In this document: positions 29,741-38,994 of the stretch, piece after piece
Layout: each line of letters begins with the position of its first letter
Numbering within the stretch: position 1 is the stretch's first letter
Origin: DASZIT01 sp963709665
GTDB lineage: Bacteria; Actinomycetota; Acidimicrobiia; Acidimicrobiales; RAAP-2
Direction: 5' to 3'
NCBI GenBank assembly: GCA_963709665.1
Contig: CAVPWU010000002.1
Location: 744,001 to 808,000, forward strand
Length of the DNA stretch: 64,000 nt
Program-made: the position numbers and the translations under genes
Notes under the pieces: generated by a model
What the model saw: only the letters and a program-made list of their open reading frames with translations
Database searches by the model: none
What the model was told of the DNA's origin: nothing

Positions 29741-31387
29741 TTACCTGGGATCGGAGCGGCGGAGGCGCCGTACCACCCCTCTCAGCTGCTCGTTCTGTCG
29801 GAGCAGGTCGCCCCGGTGGCGTTCGTGGATGACCAGGAACGCCGTTCCCATGGCGGCGGCCAGCAGGAACTGGACCAGCAGGTCGGCCCGGGCGGTGTCC
29901 ACCGGCTGCCCCCCGGCCAGGGCGACCAGGACCACCGCCAGCCCGGACCCGGCCGCCAGCACCAGCACGATCCACCGCCGGCCCGCTCCGAACAGGTAGT
30001 TGGTGAGGAGCACCGACACGCACAGGAACATCATGGCGGCCACCAGCGTGGCGAAGGCGGGGGCGGCGGTGGCCAGCTTGGGGGTGAAGATCAGCGAGAG
30101 GAACCGCACCGGGATGACGATGGCGATCCCCAGCAGCACCACGGCCGGGACGGCCAGGAAGGCCAGGGTCACCGCCAGCTGCCGCAGGGCGTGGCCGCCC
30201 TCGTTCCACCGGATGGTCGCCTCGGGCAGGAGGTAGGCCCCCAGGGCCAGCGCTCCGAAGACCAGGGCCTTGGACGCCACGGAGATGGCGGCGTACGCCC
30301 CGGCCTGGGAGTGGTTCAGCCGTCCCAGCAGGATGACGTCGACGTTCTGGAGCAGCCCCAGCAGCGCCAGGCCGATGAAGGCGGCGGACACGTCGGCCAG
30401 CAGGGTCCGACGGGCCACGCCCCCGTCCAGGGCGGGGGTGAGGACGGGCGGCCCGGGGGCCGGAACCTCCACCGGGGTGGCCACCGGGGTGCCGCCCGGG
30501 GCCGGGTCGTCGGCCACCTCCGCCACCCCGTTCCCGGGCTCCCCGGCCGGCGCCGGGGCGGGCCAGGCCCGGGAGGCCAGCCACCGGGCGTGCACGGTGG
30601 CCACCGCCTCGCCCACGAAGATCCCCAGTGCGTAGCCGGACACCCCCCACCCGACCACCACGAACCCGATGACGCACACCGTGCGCATGCCGCCCTCCAC
30701 CAGCAGGTTGAAGGCCAGGGCCCGGTAGTCCCGGTGGGCCTGGAGGAGCCCGCGGTCGACGCAGAGCAGGATCCAGACACCGGCAGCCACCAGGATCAAC
30801 ACCACGCCCTGGTCGTTGGGCAGGGAGAGCTGGGCGGCGATCCACCCCTGCAGCAGCCACACCACCACCAGCTCCACCAGCACCAGCACCAGCACGATCC
30901 GGTGGACCCGGGCCGCCCAGCGGTGGACCAGGTCGGGCCGGCCGGCGGTCCGGAGGGCGGTCACCCGGCGGACCACCCCGACCAGCACCGCCGAGCCGGG
31001 CATGGACAGGATGAAGAAGAGGCCGAGCAGCTGGGCGATCGAACCGTAGGCCCGGGGACTGACCAGGTGGGCGACGATCACCACGATCACCGCGCTGGCC
31101 CCGTTGACGATCAGCCCGGCGATGGCCACCGGCCCCGCCTGGGTGAAGCCGCTCTTGAACGACTCGGTCCGGGCCGGCGCCACCCCGCTCCCCGGGTCGT
31201 CGGGCAGCGGCAGCAACGAGCCCCCGGCCACCGCGATGCCGGCGGAGGGGGCCAGCGAGGTCGATCCGGCCACCGGCTCGACGGCCAGGTCGATCTCCTC
31301 GAGCATCACGTCGATGGGTGGCGGCGCTCCCGCGTCACCCGACGGCTCGGGGCCGGCGTGGTCAGCCTGCCCGACGGGCTCGGTCAT
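29741..31387 (-). CDS. MOP-superfamily flippase-like polysaccharide transporter
   Basis: A 548-residue protein with an ~80-residue cytoplasmic N-terminus and about 12-14 hydrophobic segments in two halves, broken by a Pro/Ala-rich loop (PAPGGTPVATPVEVPAPGPP). Segments such as LVSPRAYGSIAQLLGLFFIL, GYALGIFVGEAVATVHAR and LLQNVDVILLGRLNHSQAGAY resemble Wzx/MurJ-type flippases that move lipid-linked oligosaccharides across the membrane. It lies between the GT4 enzyme and the UGM-like flavoprotein on one strand, supporting a role in exporting an envelope glycan precursor. The precise substrate is unknown. Confidence 0.78.
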   Translation of the reverse strand: MTEPVGQADHAGPEPSGDAGAPPPIDVMLEEIDLAVEPVAGSTSLAPSAGIAVAGGSLLPLPDDPGSGVAPARTESFKSGFTQAGPVAIAGLIVNGASAVIVVIVAHLVSPRAYGSIAQLLGLFFILSMPGSAVLVGVVRRVTALRTAGRPDLVHRWAARVHRIVLVLVLVELVVVWLLQGWIAAQLSLPNDQGVVLILVAAGVWILLCVDRGLLQAHRDYRALAFNLLVEGGMRTVCVIGFVVVGWGVSGYALGIFVGEAVATVHARWLASRAWPAPAPAGEPGNGVAEVADDPAPGGTPVATPVEVPAPGPPVLTPALDGGVARRTLLADVSAAFIGLALLGLLQNVDVILLGRLNHSQAGAYAAISVASKALVFGALALGAYLLPEATIRWNEGGHALRQLAVTLAFLAVPAVVLLGIAIVIPVRFLSLIFTPKLATAAPAFATLVAAMMFLCVSVLLTNYLFGAGRRWIVLVLAAGSGLAVVLVALAGGQPVDTARADLLVQFLLAAAMGTAFLVIHERHRGDLLRQNEQLRGVVRRLRRSDPR

Positions 31388-31435
31388 GCCCGGGCGGCCG
31401 GGGCCCCCGATGCCGGACCGCCCTCCCGGAGTGTC

Positions 31436-33007
31436 CTACCTTGCGGCATTCCCGCCCGATGGAGCTCGGCGCGGCACCACCGGGGCGTCCCGACCGCTCC
31501 GGCCGCCACCGGTCCCCTGGTCCCCGGCCCCGTCGTCGACCTCGTGGTACTCCTCCTCGACATTGACCGACCAGATGTCGTGGTCGGCGCCGTGGATGTT
31601 CTCCACCGTCAGCATGGCGGTGTACATCGAGTGGTCCTGGTTGTTGTACTTGTGCATGCCGTTCCGCCCGATGGGGTGGACATTGGGGGCGTTCTCCTCG
31701 AACCACCGCCGCAGCACCTCCACATTGTCGCGGTAGACGTCGTCGTAGACCGGATAGGCCTTGGGCATCCGCACCACGTACCCGGCCTCGATGTCGGAGG
31801 GGTCGACCAGTCCGATGGTGGCCAGCTCCTTGGTGGCCAGGGCCACCAGGTCGTCGTCGGTGGCGTCCCACAGCTCGTCACCCTCGAAGACGAAGTACTC
31901 CATCCCCAGGCAGGTCCGGCCGTCCTTGACCAGGAACGGCGACCACGAGCCGAAGTTCTGGATCCGGCCCACCTGGACGTCCGGCGAGTGGATGTAGATC
32001 CAGTTGTCCGGGAACCCGCGGTCCTCGGGGACGACCAGGGCCACGGTCAGGAAGTCGCGGTAGTGGAGGTCGTCCGCCGCCGCCCGCACCTCGGCGGGCA
32101 CCGGGGGGTCGACGATCCGGGCCAGGGCGGTGAAGGGCATGGAGGAGATGACGTGGGAGGCCGGTAGGCGGGTGGACCGGCCGTCGGACTCCACGGTGAC
32201 CGCCACCGCCCGACCACCCTCCACATGGACGGTGGTGGCGGCCGTCGCCATCCGGATCTCGCCACCGCCCGCCACCACCTGCTCGGCGGCCCGCTCCCAC
32301 ATCATGCCCGGGCCGTACTTCGGGTACTCGAACTCCTCGATCAGGCTGGTGACCTGCTTGGACCGGTCGCGCCGGGCGCCGGCCAGTGACGAGCGCACCG
32401 GCTCCCACACGGCGTTCCACAGGGACATGCCCTTGATCCGCTGGGCACCCCAGTCGGCGGACAGCTCGGAGGCCGACACCCCCCAGACCTTCTCGTTGTA
32501 GGTCTTGAAGAAGTGGTGGTAGAGCCGCCAGCCGTAGTTGCTGACGATGTACCCCTCCAGGGTGTCCTGGTTCTGGGGCGGACGGATCCGGACCCACAGG
32601 AACGACAGCCCGCACCGGACGGCCTCCACGATCCCCAGGTTGGAGAGGGCGTTGCCCAGCTTGATCGGGTAGTCGTAGAACTTGCCGCCGTAGTAGATCC
32701 GGCTCATGCGGGGTCGCAGCAGGAACTCCTCGGGGGGCAGGACCTGGTGCCAGAACTCCTCCACCGGCTTCACCTTGGTGAAGAAGCGGTGGCCGCCGAT
32801 GTCGAAGCGCCAGCCGTCCCGCTCCACGGTGCGGCTGATGCCCCCCACCACCGTGTCGCCCTCCACCACGATCACCGGGTCGCCGGCCGCCACCAGCCGG
32901 TGGGCGGCGGTCAGGCCGGCCGGACCGGCCCCGATGACCACCACCGTCTCCGTGCCCGGCTCCCGTCCCTGGGCGCCCTCGGTGCCCCTGTCGTCTGCTG
33001 CTCCCAC
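31436..33007 (-). CDS. FAD-dependent oxidoreductase, UDP-galactopyranose-mutase-like
   Basis: A 523-residue flavoprotein starting at GTG 33007. The dinucleotide-binding fold VVVIGAGPAGLTAAHRLVAA is followed by VVGGISRTVERDGWRFDIGG HRFF, the GG doublet motif shared by amine oxidases and UDP-galactopyranose mutases. Further on are YYGGKFYDYPIKLGNAL, YEGYIV-like surroundings (LEGYIVSNYGWRLYHHFFK), KVWGVSASELSADWG and a C-terminal HPIGRNGMHKYNNQDHSMYT that resembles the Glf/protoporphyrinogen-oxidase C-terminal flavin contact. Set among glycosyltransferases, a sugar-ring-contracting or related sugar role is likely, but the conserved Glf residues cannot be verified by eye. The C-terminal ~35 residues are disordered. 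Confidence 0.75.
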   Translation of the reverse strand: MGAADDRGTEGAQGREPGTETVVVIGAGPAGLTAAHRLVAAGDPVIVVEGDTVVGGISRTVERDGWRFDIGGHRFFTKVKPVEEFWHQVLPPEEFLLRPRMSRIYYGGKFYDYPIKLGNALSNLGIVEAVRCGLSFLWVRIRPPQNQDTLEGYIVSNYGWRLYHHFFKTYNEKVWGVSASELSADWGAQRIKGMSLWNAVWEPVRSSLAGARRDRSKQVTSLIEEFEYPKYGPGMMWERAAEQVVAGGGEIRMATAATTVHVEGGRAVAVTVESDGRSTRLPASHVISSMPFTALARIVDPPVPAEVRAAADDLHYRDFLTVALVVPEDRGFPDNWIYIHSPDVQVGRIQNFGSWSPFLVKDGRTCLGMEYFVFEGDELWDATDDDLVALATKELATIGLVDPSDIEAGYVVRMPKAYPVYDDVYRDNVEVLRRWFEENAPNVHPIGRNGMHKYNNQDHSMYTAMLTVENIHGADHDIWSVNVEEEYHEVDDGAGDQGTGGGRSGRDAPVVPRRAPSGGNAAR

Positions 33008-33272
33008 TCGGTGTGTTCCGTTTCCTCGGTCGGCTGGTGCGCTCGGTCGGGGTGCCGGACGTCGTCACCGAACCGACTCCCGCCCCACGGCGGCCGTCGG
33101 CACCCCCATCGGCCCCGGTGCCCGGCACGTATCACCTCGGAGGACGGCCCACCGGGTGCCCCCTCCGGGCCGGTGACCACGCCCCCGGGGAGCCGTGCGA
33201 TGCGTGTGCCGGTACCCGGCAACGGGCCTCAGGATAGTGCCTGGTCCCCGCTCAGCGGTGCTCCGGTCGACC

Positions 33273-34454
33273 TCAGGGCACCGAGATGCCCAGGAAGGCC
33301 AGGTAGGCGTACCCGACCATCCCCAGGGCGGCCACCACCAGCACCCCCCGCTCGACGCCGCGCCGGGAGGTGAGGGTGCTGGCCGCCATGACCAGCGGGA
33401 AGGCGCTCAGGGCGTACCGCTCGAAGGAGTCCAGGTTGGAGGAGACCACCGACACGGCCAGCACCGCCGCCGCGAAGGCGGCGTAGGAGAGTGGCAGGCG
33501 CCGGAAGGCCACCACCAGCAGGACGGCGCACAGGAGCACCCAGGGGATGTGGAGGGCGTTGCCGAGGTGGTGGCCGTGGGTCACCGACACCACGTTGTGC
33601 CACATGGCGTCGAAGGGCAGCGTGATGGCACCGCGGTGCCCCGCCTGGTCCTGCACCCGGAACGGGAGCCAGGCGTCGCCGAAGATGGCGTCCACCCAGG
33701 CCAGGTAGGCGCCGGCCCCCACCGCCGGGGCCAGCACGGCGGCCACCCGGCCGCTCACGTCGGCCGGTCCGCGGGTCGAGGCCCGTTGGCGGACCACCTC
33801 GACGACCACCGGGACCATCACCAGCAGCCCGATCGGCCGGACCCCCCCGGCCACCAGCCCGGCCGCCGCCGCCCACCACCACCGGCCCGACCGGAGGGCC
33901 AGCAGGGCCACCGTGGTGCAGAGGAGCAGGACCCCCTCGGCGTACCCCATCACCAGCGTGAAGGCGGGCGGCGCCAGCGCCAGGAGCCACACGCTGCGGC
34001 GGGCCAGCCCCTCGTCGCCGAACTCGCGGCGGACCAGGATCAGCAGGGTGGCCATCCCGGCCAGGGCGCAGAGGTTGGCCACCACCAGCAGCCCGGGCCC
34101 CGGCCCGCCCACCACCCAGCCCACCACCCGGCCGAGGATCGGGAAGGCGGGGAAGAACCGGAGTGACTGCTGCCCGGACTGGCCGTACCCGTGAGCGGCG
34201 ATCGACTGGTACCACCCCCCGTCCCACGCCAGCAGGCCCTGGTGGGTCCGGAGGGCGGCGGTCGGATTGTCCGGCCGGGCCCGCGCCACCGTGAGGTGGG
34301 CCACCACCAGGGTGCCGGCCACCAGCACCCGGGCCACCAGCCAGGCGGGGGCCACGGTGACCACCGCCCGGCCGAACCGGCGGGCGTACCCGCCGAGGGC
34401 CGGTGCGGTCACTGCGGGGGGCGGACCGACCGCCCGGAGGGTGGAGGGCGTCAA
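33273..34454 (-). CDS. PIG-V-like integral membrane mannosyltransferase
   Basis: A 393-residue multi-spanning protein (about 9-10 hydrophobic segments). After the first helix it has LLAWDGGWYQSIAAHGYG followed by RFFPAFPILGRVVGWV, the WDxxWY...GY...FFPxxP signature of PIG-V-type GT-C mannosyltransferases that use polyprenyl-phosphate mannose outside the membrane. The later segment LDSFERYALSAFPLVMA is also typical. The start shown is TTG 34454, 7 bp after the GT39 stop; a GTG about 15 codons inside is possible, as neither has a clear Shine-Dalgarno. Likely cotranscribed with the upstream GT39-like gene and part of the envelope block. Confidence 0.75.
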   Translation of the reverse strand: MTPSTLRAVGPPPAVTAPALGGYARRFGRAVVTVAPAWLVARVLVAGTLVVAHLTVARARPDNPTAALRTHQGLLAWDGGWYQSIAAHGYGQSGQQSLRFFPAFPILGRVVGWVVGGPGPGLLVVANLCALAGMATLLILVRREFGDEGLARRSVWLLALAPPAFTLVMGYAEGVLLLCTTVALLALRSGRWWWAAAAGLVAGGVRPIGLLVMVPVVVEVVRQRASTRGPADVSGRVAAVLAPAVGAGAYLAWVDAIFGDAWLPFRVQDQAGHRGAITLPFDAMWHNVVSVTHGHHLGNALHIPWVLLCAVLLVVAFRRLPLSYAAFAAAVLAVSVVSSNLDSFERYALSAFPLVMAASTLTSRRGVERGVLVVAALGMVGYAYLAFLGISVP

Positions 34455-34461
34455 CGCCCGG

Positions 34462-36150
34462 TCAGCCGTGGTCCGGCGTGAACTGGTAGAGGTTCATCGG
34501 CTGGTAGAAGGACGTGGCGTTCAGCTGCACCAGGTTGTGGAGGGTGTAGCCGGAGCCGGGGGCCTGGAGCGTCTCCACCACCTGCTCGCACTTGGTGCCG
34601 AGGGTCTGGTAGCCCGGGGCCCAGACCACGAAGATCTGGTGGTCGGAGCCGGCCATCGCCTCCAGGCGGGTGGCGAACAGCGCCGGGTGGCCGGCCCGGG
34701 AGGCGTCGCCGTAGTCGACCCAGTTGACGAACTCCGGCGAGGTGCCCCGGGGGAAGGTGATCTGGCGGTAGGTGTCGGCGGGCAGCAGGCGGGCCACCGC
34801 CGGGCCCAGCTGGTCGGGGCAGTACGCCACCACGTCGCCGGGGGCGGCCCGCGGGGCGATGGCCCGCGCCACCTGGCCCGCCTGGGTCCGGTTGGTGGTG
34901 ATGTTGGGGATGGAGGCGGCCAGTCCGGCCACCATGGCCACCGTCAGCACCCCCACCCGCAACCGCGGGTCGCTGAAGGTCCCCAGCCCGACGGCCACCA
35001 GCAGGATGAGGGGCACGAAGACCACCGAGGCGTAACGCGGGTCGAAGGCGCTGTCGGTGAGGAAGCCGCCGGCGATGGCCAGGCCCAGCGTCCCCACCAC
35101 CACCAGGCCCAGGGGGCGGCCCAGCGGACGGGTCCGGACGTCCAGCTCGATGTGGCGCCGGTCGGTGGCCACCCCGAACAGCCCCAGACCCACCAGGGCG
35201 AAGTAGAGGAGGGCCAGCACCCGTCCCTGGTTGGTGGGGCCGCCGGCGAACGACGCCACGGCGTTGACCATGGCGGCGAAGTTGGCCGGGGTCGCCCACG
35301 GCGTGCCGGTGTGGGCCGACTGGAAGAAAAAGATGGGCAGCCACGGCACGAAGGTCAGGCCCCCCACCACCAGGGCCCCGAGTGCCCAGCGGGCCCCGTG
35401 CCGCCACGCCGGCCGCCCCCGCCACACCTGGTAGGCCAGCCAGAGGGCGACGGTGGCCACCAGGTAGAGGGACCAGTAGTGGCTGTAGAGCAGCAGCCCG
35501 GTGACGGCGGCCACCGCCACCAGGTTCCCGGGCCGGGGCCGGCGCAGGGCCCGGTCGACGGCCAGGAACCCCAGGGCGGTGAGGAGGGCCACCAGGGCGT
35601 ACATCCGGGTCTCGGTGTCGTAGCGGACGGCGAACGGCGAGGTGGCCACCAGCAGGGCGGCGGCCCACGCCCCGGTGCGCCCGCCCATCCGGCGCCCGGC
35701 CAGCCACACCACCGGCACCGTCGCCACCCCGATGACCCCGGACAGCGACCGGACGGCCAGGTCCGAGGTTCCGAAGGCGCCCATCCAGAAGTGGAGGAGC
35801 ACGTAGAAGAGGGGCGGGGCACCGTCCTTCCTGAGGGCGGCGGGGAGGTCGTGGAGGGGGAGCCGGGCGATGTTGACGGTGAGCGCCTCGTCCAGCCACA
35901 GGTCCGACCGGGTCCAGAAGCGGAGGACCAGCGCCACCACCAGTACCACGGCGGTGGCCCCCACCAGCCCGACGGTGACGGAGCGGCGGCGGTGGGGGGC
36001 GTCCGCCTCGGCGGTCGGCGAGTCCCCGGTCCGACCCCCGCCGTCGTCGTCGGGTCGGGATTCCGGCGCCGGGACCGGCTCCCGCCGGTCTGCGGGCGCC
36101 GCCGTCGAAGCGGCCCCGGTCGAAACCGCATGCATGCCCCGCATGGTATC
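34462..36150 (-). CDS. GT39-family (dolichyl-phosphate-mannose-mannosyltransferase-like) membrane protein
   Basis: About 562 residues. The best start is GTG 36150 (GAGAGG 6 nt upstream); GTG 36180 and ATG 36144/36135 are possible. After a charged, disordered N-terminus (~65 residues) the first helix is followed by RSDLWLDEALTVNIARLPL, carrying the catalytic-type DE pair of GT39/GT83 GT-C enzymes, then APPLFYVLLHFWMGAFG. About ten membrane helices follow, and a C-terminal extracytoplasmic domain (APGDVVAYCPDQLGPAVARL, GTKCEQVVETL) with two cysteines. It would transfer mannose or another sugar from a polyprenyl-phosphate donor on the outer membrane face. Divergent from the ABC importer genes. 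Confidence 0.8.
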   Translation of the reverse strand, partial: DTMRGMHAVSTGAASTAAPADRREPVPAPESRPDDDGGGRTGDSPTAEADAPHRRRSVTVGLVGATAVVLVVALVLRFWTRSDLWLDEALTVNIARLPLHDLPAALRKDGAPPLFYVLLHFWMGAFGTSDLAVRSLSGVIGVATVPVVWLAGRRMGGRTGAWAAALLVATSPFAVRYDTETRMYALVALLTALGFLAVDRALRRPRPGNLVAVAAVTGLLLYSHYWSLYLVATVALWLAYQVWRGRPAWRHGARWALGALVVGGLTFVPWLPIFFFQSAHTGTPWATPANFAAMVNAVASFAGGPTNQGRVLALLYFALVGLGLFGVATDRRHIELDVRTRPLGRPLGLVVVGTLGLAIAGGFLTDSAFDPRYASVVFVPLILLVAVGLGTFSDPRLRVGVLTVAMVAGLAASIPNITTNRTQAGQVARAIAPRAAPGDVVAYCPDQLGPAVARLLPADTYRQITFPRGTSPEFVNWVDYGDASRAGHPALFATRLEAMAGSDHQIFVVWAPGYQTLGTKCEQVVETLQAPGSGYTLHNLVQLNATSFYQPMNLYQFTPDHG

Positions 36151-36305
36151 CACACCGGACCCTCTCCCGGATGCAGCCACGGCTTGTCGGATCCGACCGC
36201 GCCGACAGGCTACCGAGCGGTAACCTCCCGTTCCAAGCTGTCGGGTTGTGGCATGGTTCAGGTCGGCAGGGGTCGAATGTGGTCGGGTGAAGGGGGAGGG
36301 TTTTT

Positions 36306-38009
36306 ATGGTGAGTAGGCGAATCAGCCGTCGTTCGTTCCTGTCCAGGGGTGCCGCCACCGGCGGGATCGTGGCCCTGGGGGTGGGGGCCGGGAGCGCCCT
36401 GGCCGCCTGCGCCTCGGGCTCCTCGGACGCCTCGGGCACCACCTCCACCGCCGACGGCTCCACCTCATCGGGCGGGTCGGCGGGCGTCAGCCACGCCACC
36501 CCGGTCAGGGGCGGTTCGGCCATCATCGGGACCTGGGCGGAGGTCGACGGGTTCTACCCGGCGACCAACCACTGGGACGTCGACGGCTACCTCTACGCCA
36601 ACACCGTGTACGACCCGTTGACGGCGGTGGCCTACGACGGGTCGATCCAGCCCTACCTGGCCGAGTCGATCACCCCCAACGCCACCTACACCGAATGGAC
36701 GGTGACCCTGCGGAGCGGCATCAGCTTCAACGACGGCTCCCCACTCACCGCCCAGGTGGTCAAGAACAACTTCGACGCCCTCCGGGCCTCCCTCCTCACC
36801 GGCACCGCCCTCAGCGCGGTGACCGGGGCCACCGTCACCGGGCCCCTCACCCTCGTCTACAACTGCAGCGTCCCCTATGTGGCGTTCCCGGCCGCCCTCT
36901 CCACCCAGGTGGGGTACGTGGTCGGGCAGGCCATGCTGGACGCCGCCGCCAAGTCACCCAGCTCCGCCCCACCGGTCATCGGCACCGGCCCCTTCATCTA
37001 CAGCGAGTGGCAGCCCAACGACCACTTCACCGCCACCCGCAACCCGCACTACTGGCGGAGCGGCTTCCCCTACCTCGACTCCATCACCTACAAGCCGATC
37101 CCCGACACCTCCCAGCGGGAGGCCTCGCTCCGCAGCGGGGACGTGGACCTGATCATCTCCAACGACCCCAACACCGTCGACCACTTCAAGGGGAACTCCA
37201 GCTACCAGGTCTTCGACAGCCTGCAGGTGAAGACCGGCGAGCCGGACATGGACTTCGTGATGCTGAACTGCGCGGTCGCCCCCACCAACGATCTCCGGGT
37301 CCGCCAGGCGCTGGCCATGGGCCTCGACCAGAAGGTCATCCAGAAGCTGTTCGGGGGTGGCCTCTCCCAGACCACCAACGGCATCTTCCCCCCCGGCTCC
37401 CCCTACTACTCGAAGACCGGCTACCCGAGCTACAACCCCACCGCCGCCAAAAAGCTGGTGGCGGAGTACAAGGCGGAGCACGGCTCGCTCGCCTTCCAGC
37501 TGGTCACCATCCCCGACCCCCGCCTGGCCAAGGTGGTCCAGGTGCTGCAGCAGATGTGGCAGCAGATCGGGTGCACGGTGTCCATCAAGTCCATCGAGCA
37601 GGCCACACTGATCTCCAACGCCATCACCGGCAACTACCAGGCGGTCACCTTCGAGCAGTACTCCGCCCCCGACCCCGGCATCAACTACGTGTGGTGGAGC
37701 ACCACCACCGTCTCCCCGGTGGGTGGCATCGGCCTCAACTTCGCCCGGAACAGCGACCCGCAGATCCAGCAGGCGCTGACCACCGCCCGCTCCACCACCA
37801 GCTCCTCCGAGCGGATCGCCTCCTACCAGACGGTCAACAAGCGGATGGCGGTGGACCTGCCCTACCTGTGGCTGGGTCAGACGGTCTGGTCCGAGGTCGG
37901 CGACCAGCGGATCCAGAACTTCGCCAACGCCACCCTCCCCAACGGGATGCGGCAGGTGCAGTTCGACAACGGCATCTTCGTGCCCACCCAGATCTGGATG
38001 AAGAGCTGA
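36306..38009 (+). CDS. Family 5 ABC-transporter substrate-binding lipoprotein with Tat-type signal
   Basis: A 567-residue protein; ATG 36306 has GGGGGAGGG 6 nt upstream. The signal combines a twin-arginine motif (SRRSFLSRGAATGG) with a lipobox (SALAAC, Cys about residue 37), so the protein is probably folded before export and lipid-anchored. A Ser/Thr/Gly linker precedes the SBP_bac_5 fold: NTVYDPLTAVAYDGSIQPYL, WTVTLRSGISFNDGSPLTAQ, GTGPFIYSEWQPNDHFTATR NPHYW, VRQALAMGLDQKVIQ. It leads a five-gene importer operon (SBP, two permeases, two ATPases), so it should deliver oligopeptides, dipeptides or a similar ligand. Gap to the first permease is 37 bp. Confidence 0.92.
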   Translation: MVSRRISRRSFLSRGAATGGIVALGVGAGSALAACASGSSDASGTTSTADGSTSSGGSAGVSHATPVRGGSAIIGTWAEVDGFYPATNHWDVDGYLYANTVYDPLTAVAYDGSIQPYLAESITPNATYTEWTVTLRSGISFNDGSPLTAQVVKNNFDALRASLLTGTALSAVTGATVTGPLTLVYNCSVPYVAFPAALSTQVGYVVGQAMLDAAAKSPSSAPPVIGTGPFIYSEWQPNDHFTATRNPHYWRSGFPYLDSITYKPIPDTSQREASLRSGDVDLIISNDPNTVDHFKGNSSYQVFDSLQVKTGEPDMDFVMLNCAVAPTNDLRVRQALAMGLDQKVIQKLFGGGLSQTTNGIFPPGSPYYSKTGYPSYNPTAAKKLVAEYKAEHGSLAFQLVTIPDPRLAKVVQVLQQMWQQIGCTVSIKSIEQATLISNAITGNYQAVTFEQYSAPDPGINYVWWSTTTVSPVGGIGLNFARNSDPQIQQALTTARSTTSSSERIASYQTVNKRMAVDLPYLWLGQTVWSEVGDQRIQNFANATLPNGMRQVQFDNGIFVPTQIWMKS

Positions 38010-38046
38010 ACGGCCCCACGGACACCCGCCCGGCACCCCCGCCCCC

Positions 38047-38991
38047 ATGACCAAGTACCTGCTCCGCCGGCTCGGCCAACTGGTGGTGGTGTCGTTCATC
38101 ATCTCGGTGCTGATCTTCCTGCTGGTGCACCTGCTGCCCGGCGACCCCACCGTGGCCATTCTGGGGCCCAACGACACCGCCCAGAACCGGGCCATCCTGC
38201 TGAAGGAGCTGGGTCTGAACACGCCGCTCTGGCACCAGTACTGGGTGTGGCTGACCAACATCCTCCACGGCAACCTGGGCCAGTCGTACCTGAACCACGA
38301 GCAGGTGAGCCACATCATCGCCACCGGCTTCCCCATCGACCTCGAGCTGATCGTCATCTCCCAGGTCATCGCCTTCGCCGTCGCCATCCCCCTGGCCCTG
38401 TTCACCTCCCGACGGCCCAACCGCCCGGTCGACAACGTCTCCACCACCGCCACCTTCGGCCTGCTGGCCCTCCCCCCCTTCGTGGTGGCCCCCATCCTGG
38501 TGGCCGTCTTCGCGGTGGGACTGCACTGGTTCCCGGCCACCGGCTACGTGCCGTTCACCCAGAACCCGGCCACCAACCTCCACGACCTCATCCTGCCGGC
38601 GCTGGCCCTGACCGCCGGCTCGATCGCCGTCTACTACCGCCTGCTCCGATCCGACCTGATCGCCACCCTGCAGGAGGACTTCATCACCATGTCCCGCTCC
38701 AAGGGGCTCTCCAACCGGTACATCATGTGGCGGCACGCCTTCCGGCCCTCCACCTTCTCGCTGCTGGCGGTGGCGGGGATCAGCATCGGTGCCCTGCTGG
38801 CCGGCATGTTCGTGGTCGAGTACCTCTTCGCCATCAACGGGCTGGGCCTCTCGCTGGTGGACGCCGTGCAGCAGCGCGACTACCTGGTGGTCCAGGGCAT
38901 CACCCTGGTGGTGTCCATCGCCTTCGTGGTGCTGAACTTCATCGTCGACTTCCTCTTCACCGTGGTCGACCCCCGGGTGGTGCGGGAGTGA
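38047..38991 (+). CDS. dppB: Peptide/nickel-type ABC transporter permease (DppB-like)
   Basis: A 314-residue inner-membrane permease with six predicted helices. The first helix and the following YLLRRLGQLVVVSFIISVLI FLLVHLLPGDP are typical of the DppB/OppB subfamily. The BPD_transp_1 coupling loop lies in the second half (DFITMSRSKGLSNRYIMWRH AFRPS, EAA-type with conserved Gly). Partner of the DppC-like protein in the translocation channel. It is 3 bp from the next gene's start, so coordinated translation is expected. The ligand is set by the upstream lipoprotein and cannot be read from this subunit. Confidence 0.93.
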   Translation: MTKYLLRRLGQLVVVSFIISVLIFLLVHLLPGDPTVAILGPNDTAQNRAILLKELGLNTPLWHQYWVWLTNILHGNLGQSYLNHEQVSHIIATGFPIDLELIVISQVIAFAVAIPLALFTSRRPNRPVDNVSTTATFGLLALPPFVVAPILVAVFAVGLHWFPATGYVPFTQNPATNLHDLILPALALTAGSIAVYYRLLRSDLIATLQEDFITMSRSKGLSNRYIMWRHAFRPSTFSLLAVAGISIGALLAGMFVVEYLFAINGLGLSLVDAVQQRDYLVVQGITLVVSIAFVVLNFIVDFLFTVVDPRVVRE

Positions 38992-38994
38992 CCG

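Noticed and set aside
29708..32167. Plus-strand 800-codon open frame
   Set aside because: Antisense shadow of the flippase and the UGM-like gene; low-complexity His/Gln/Gly composition.
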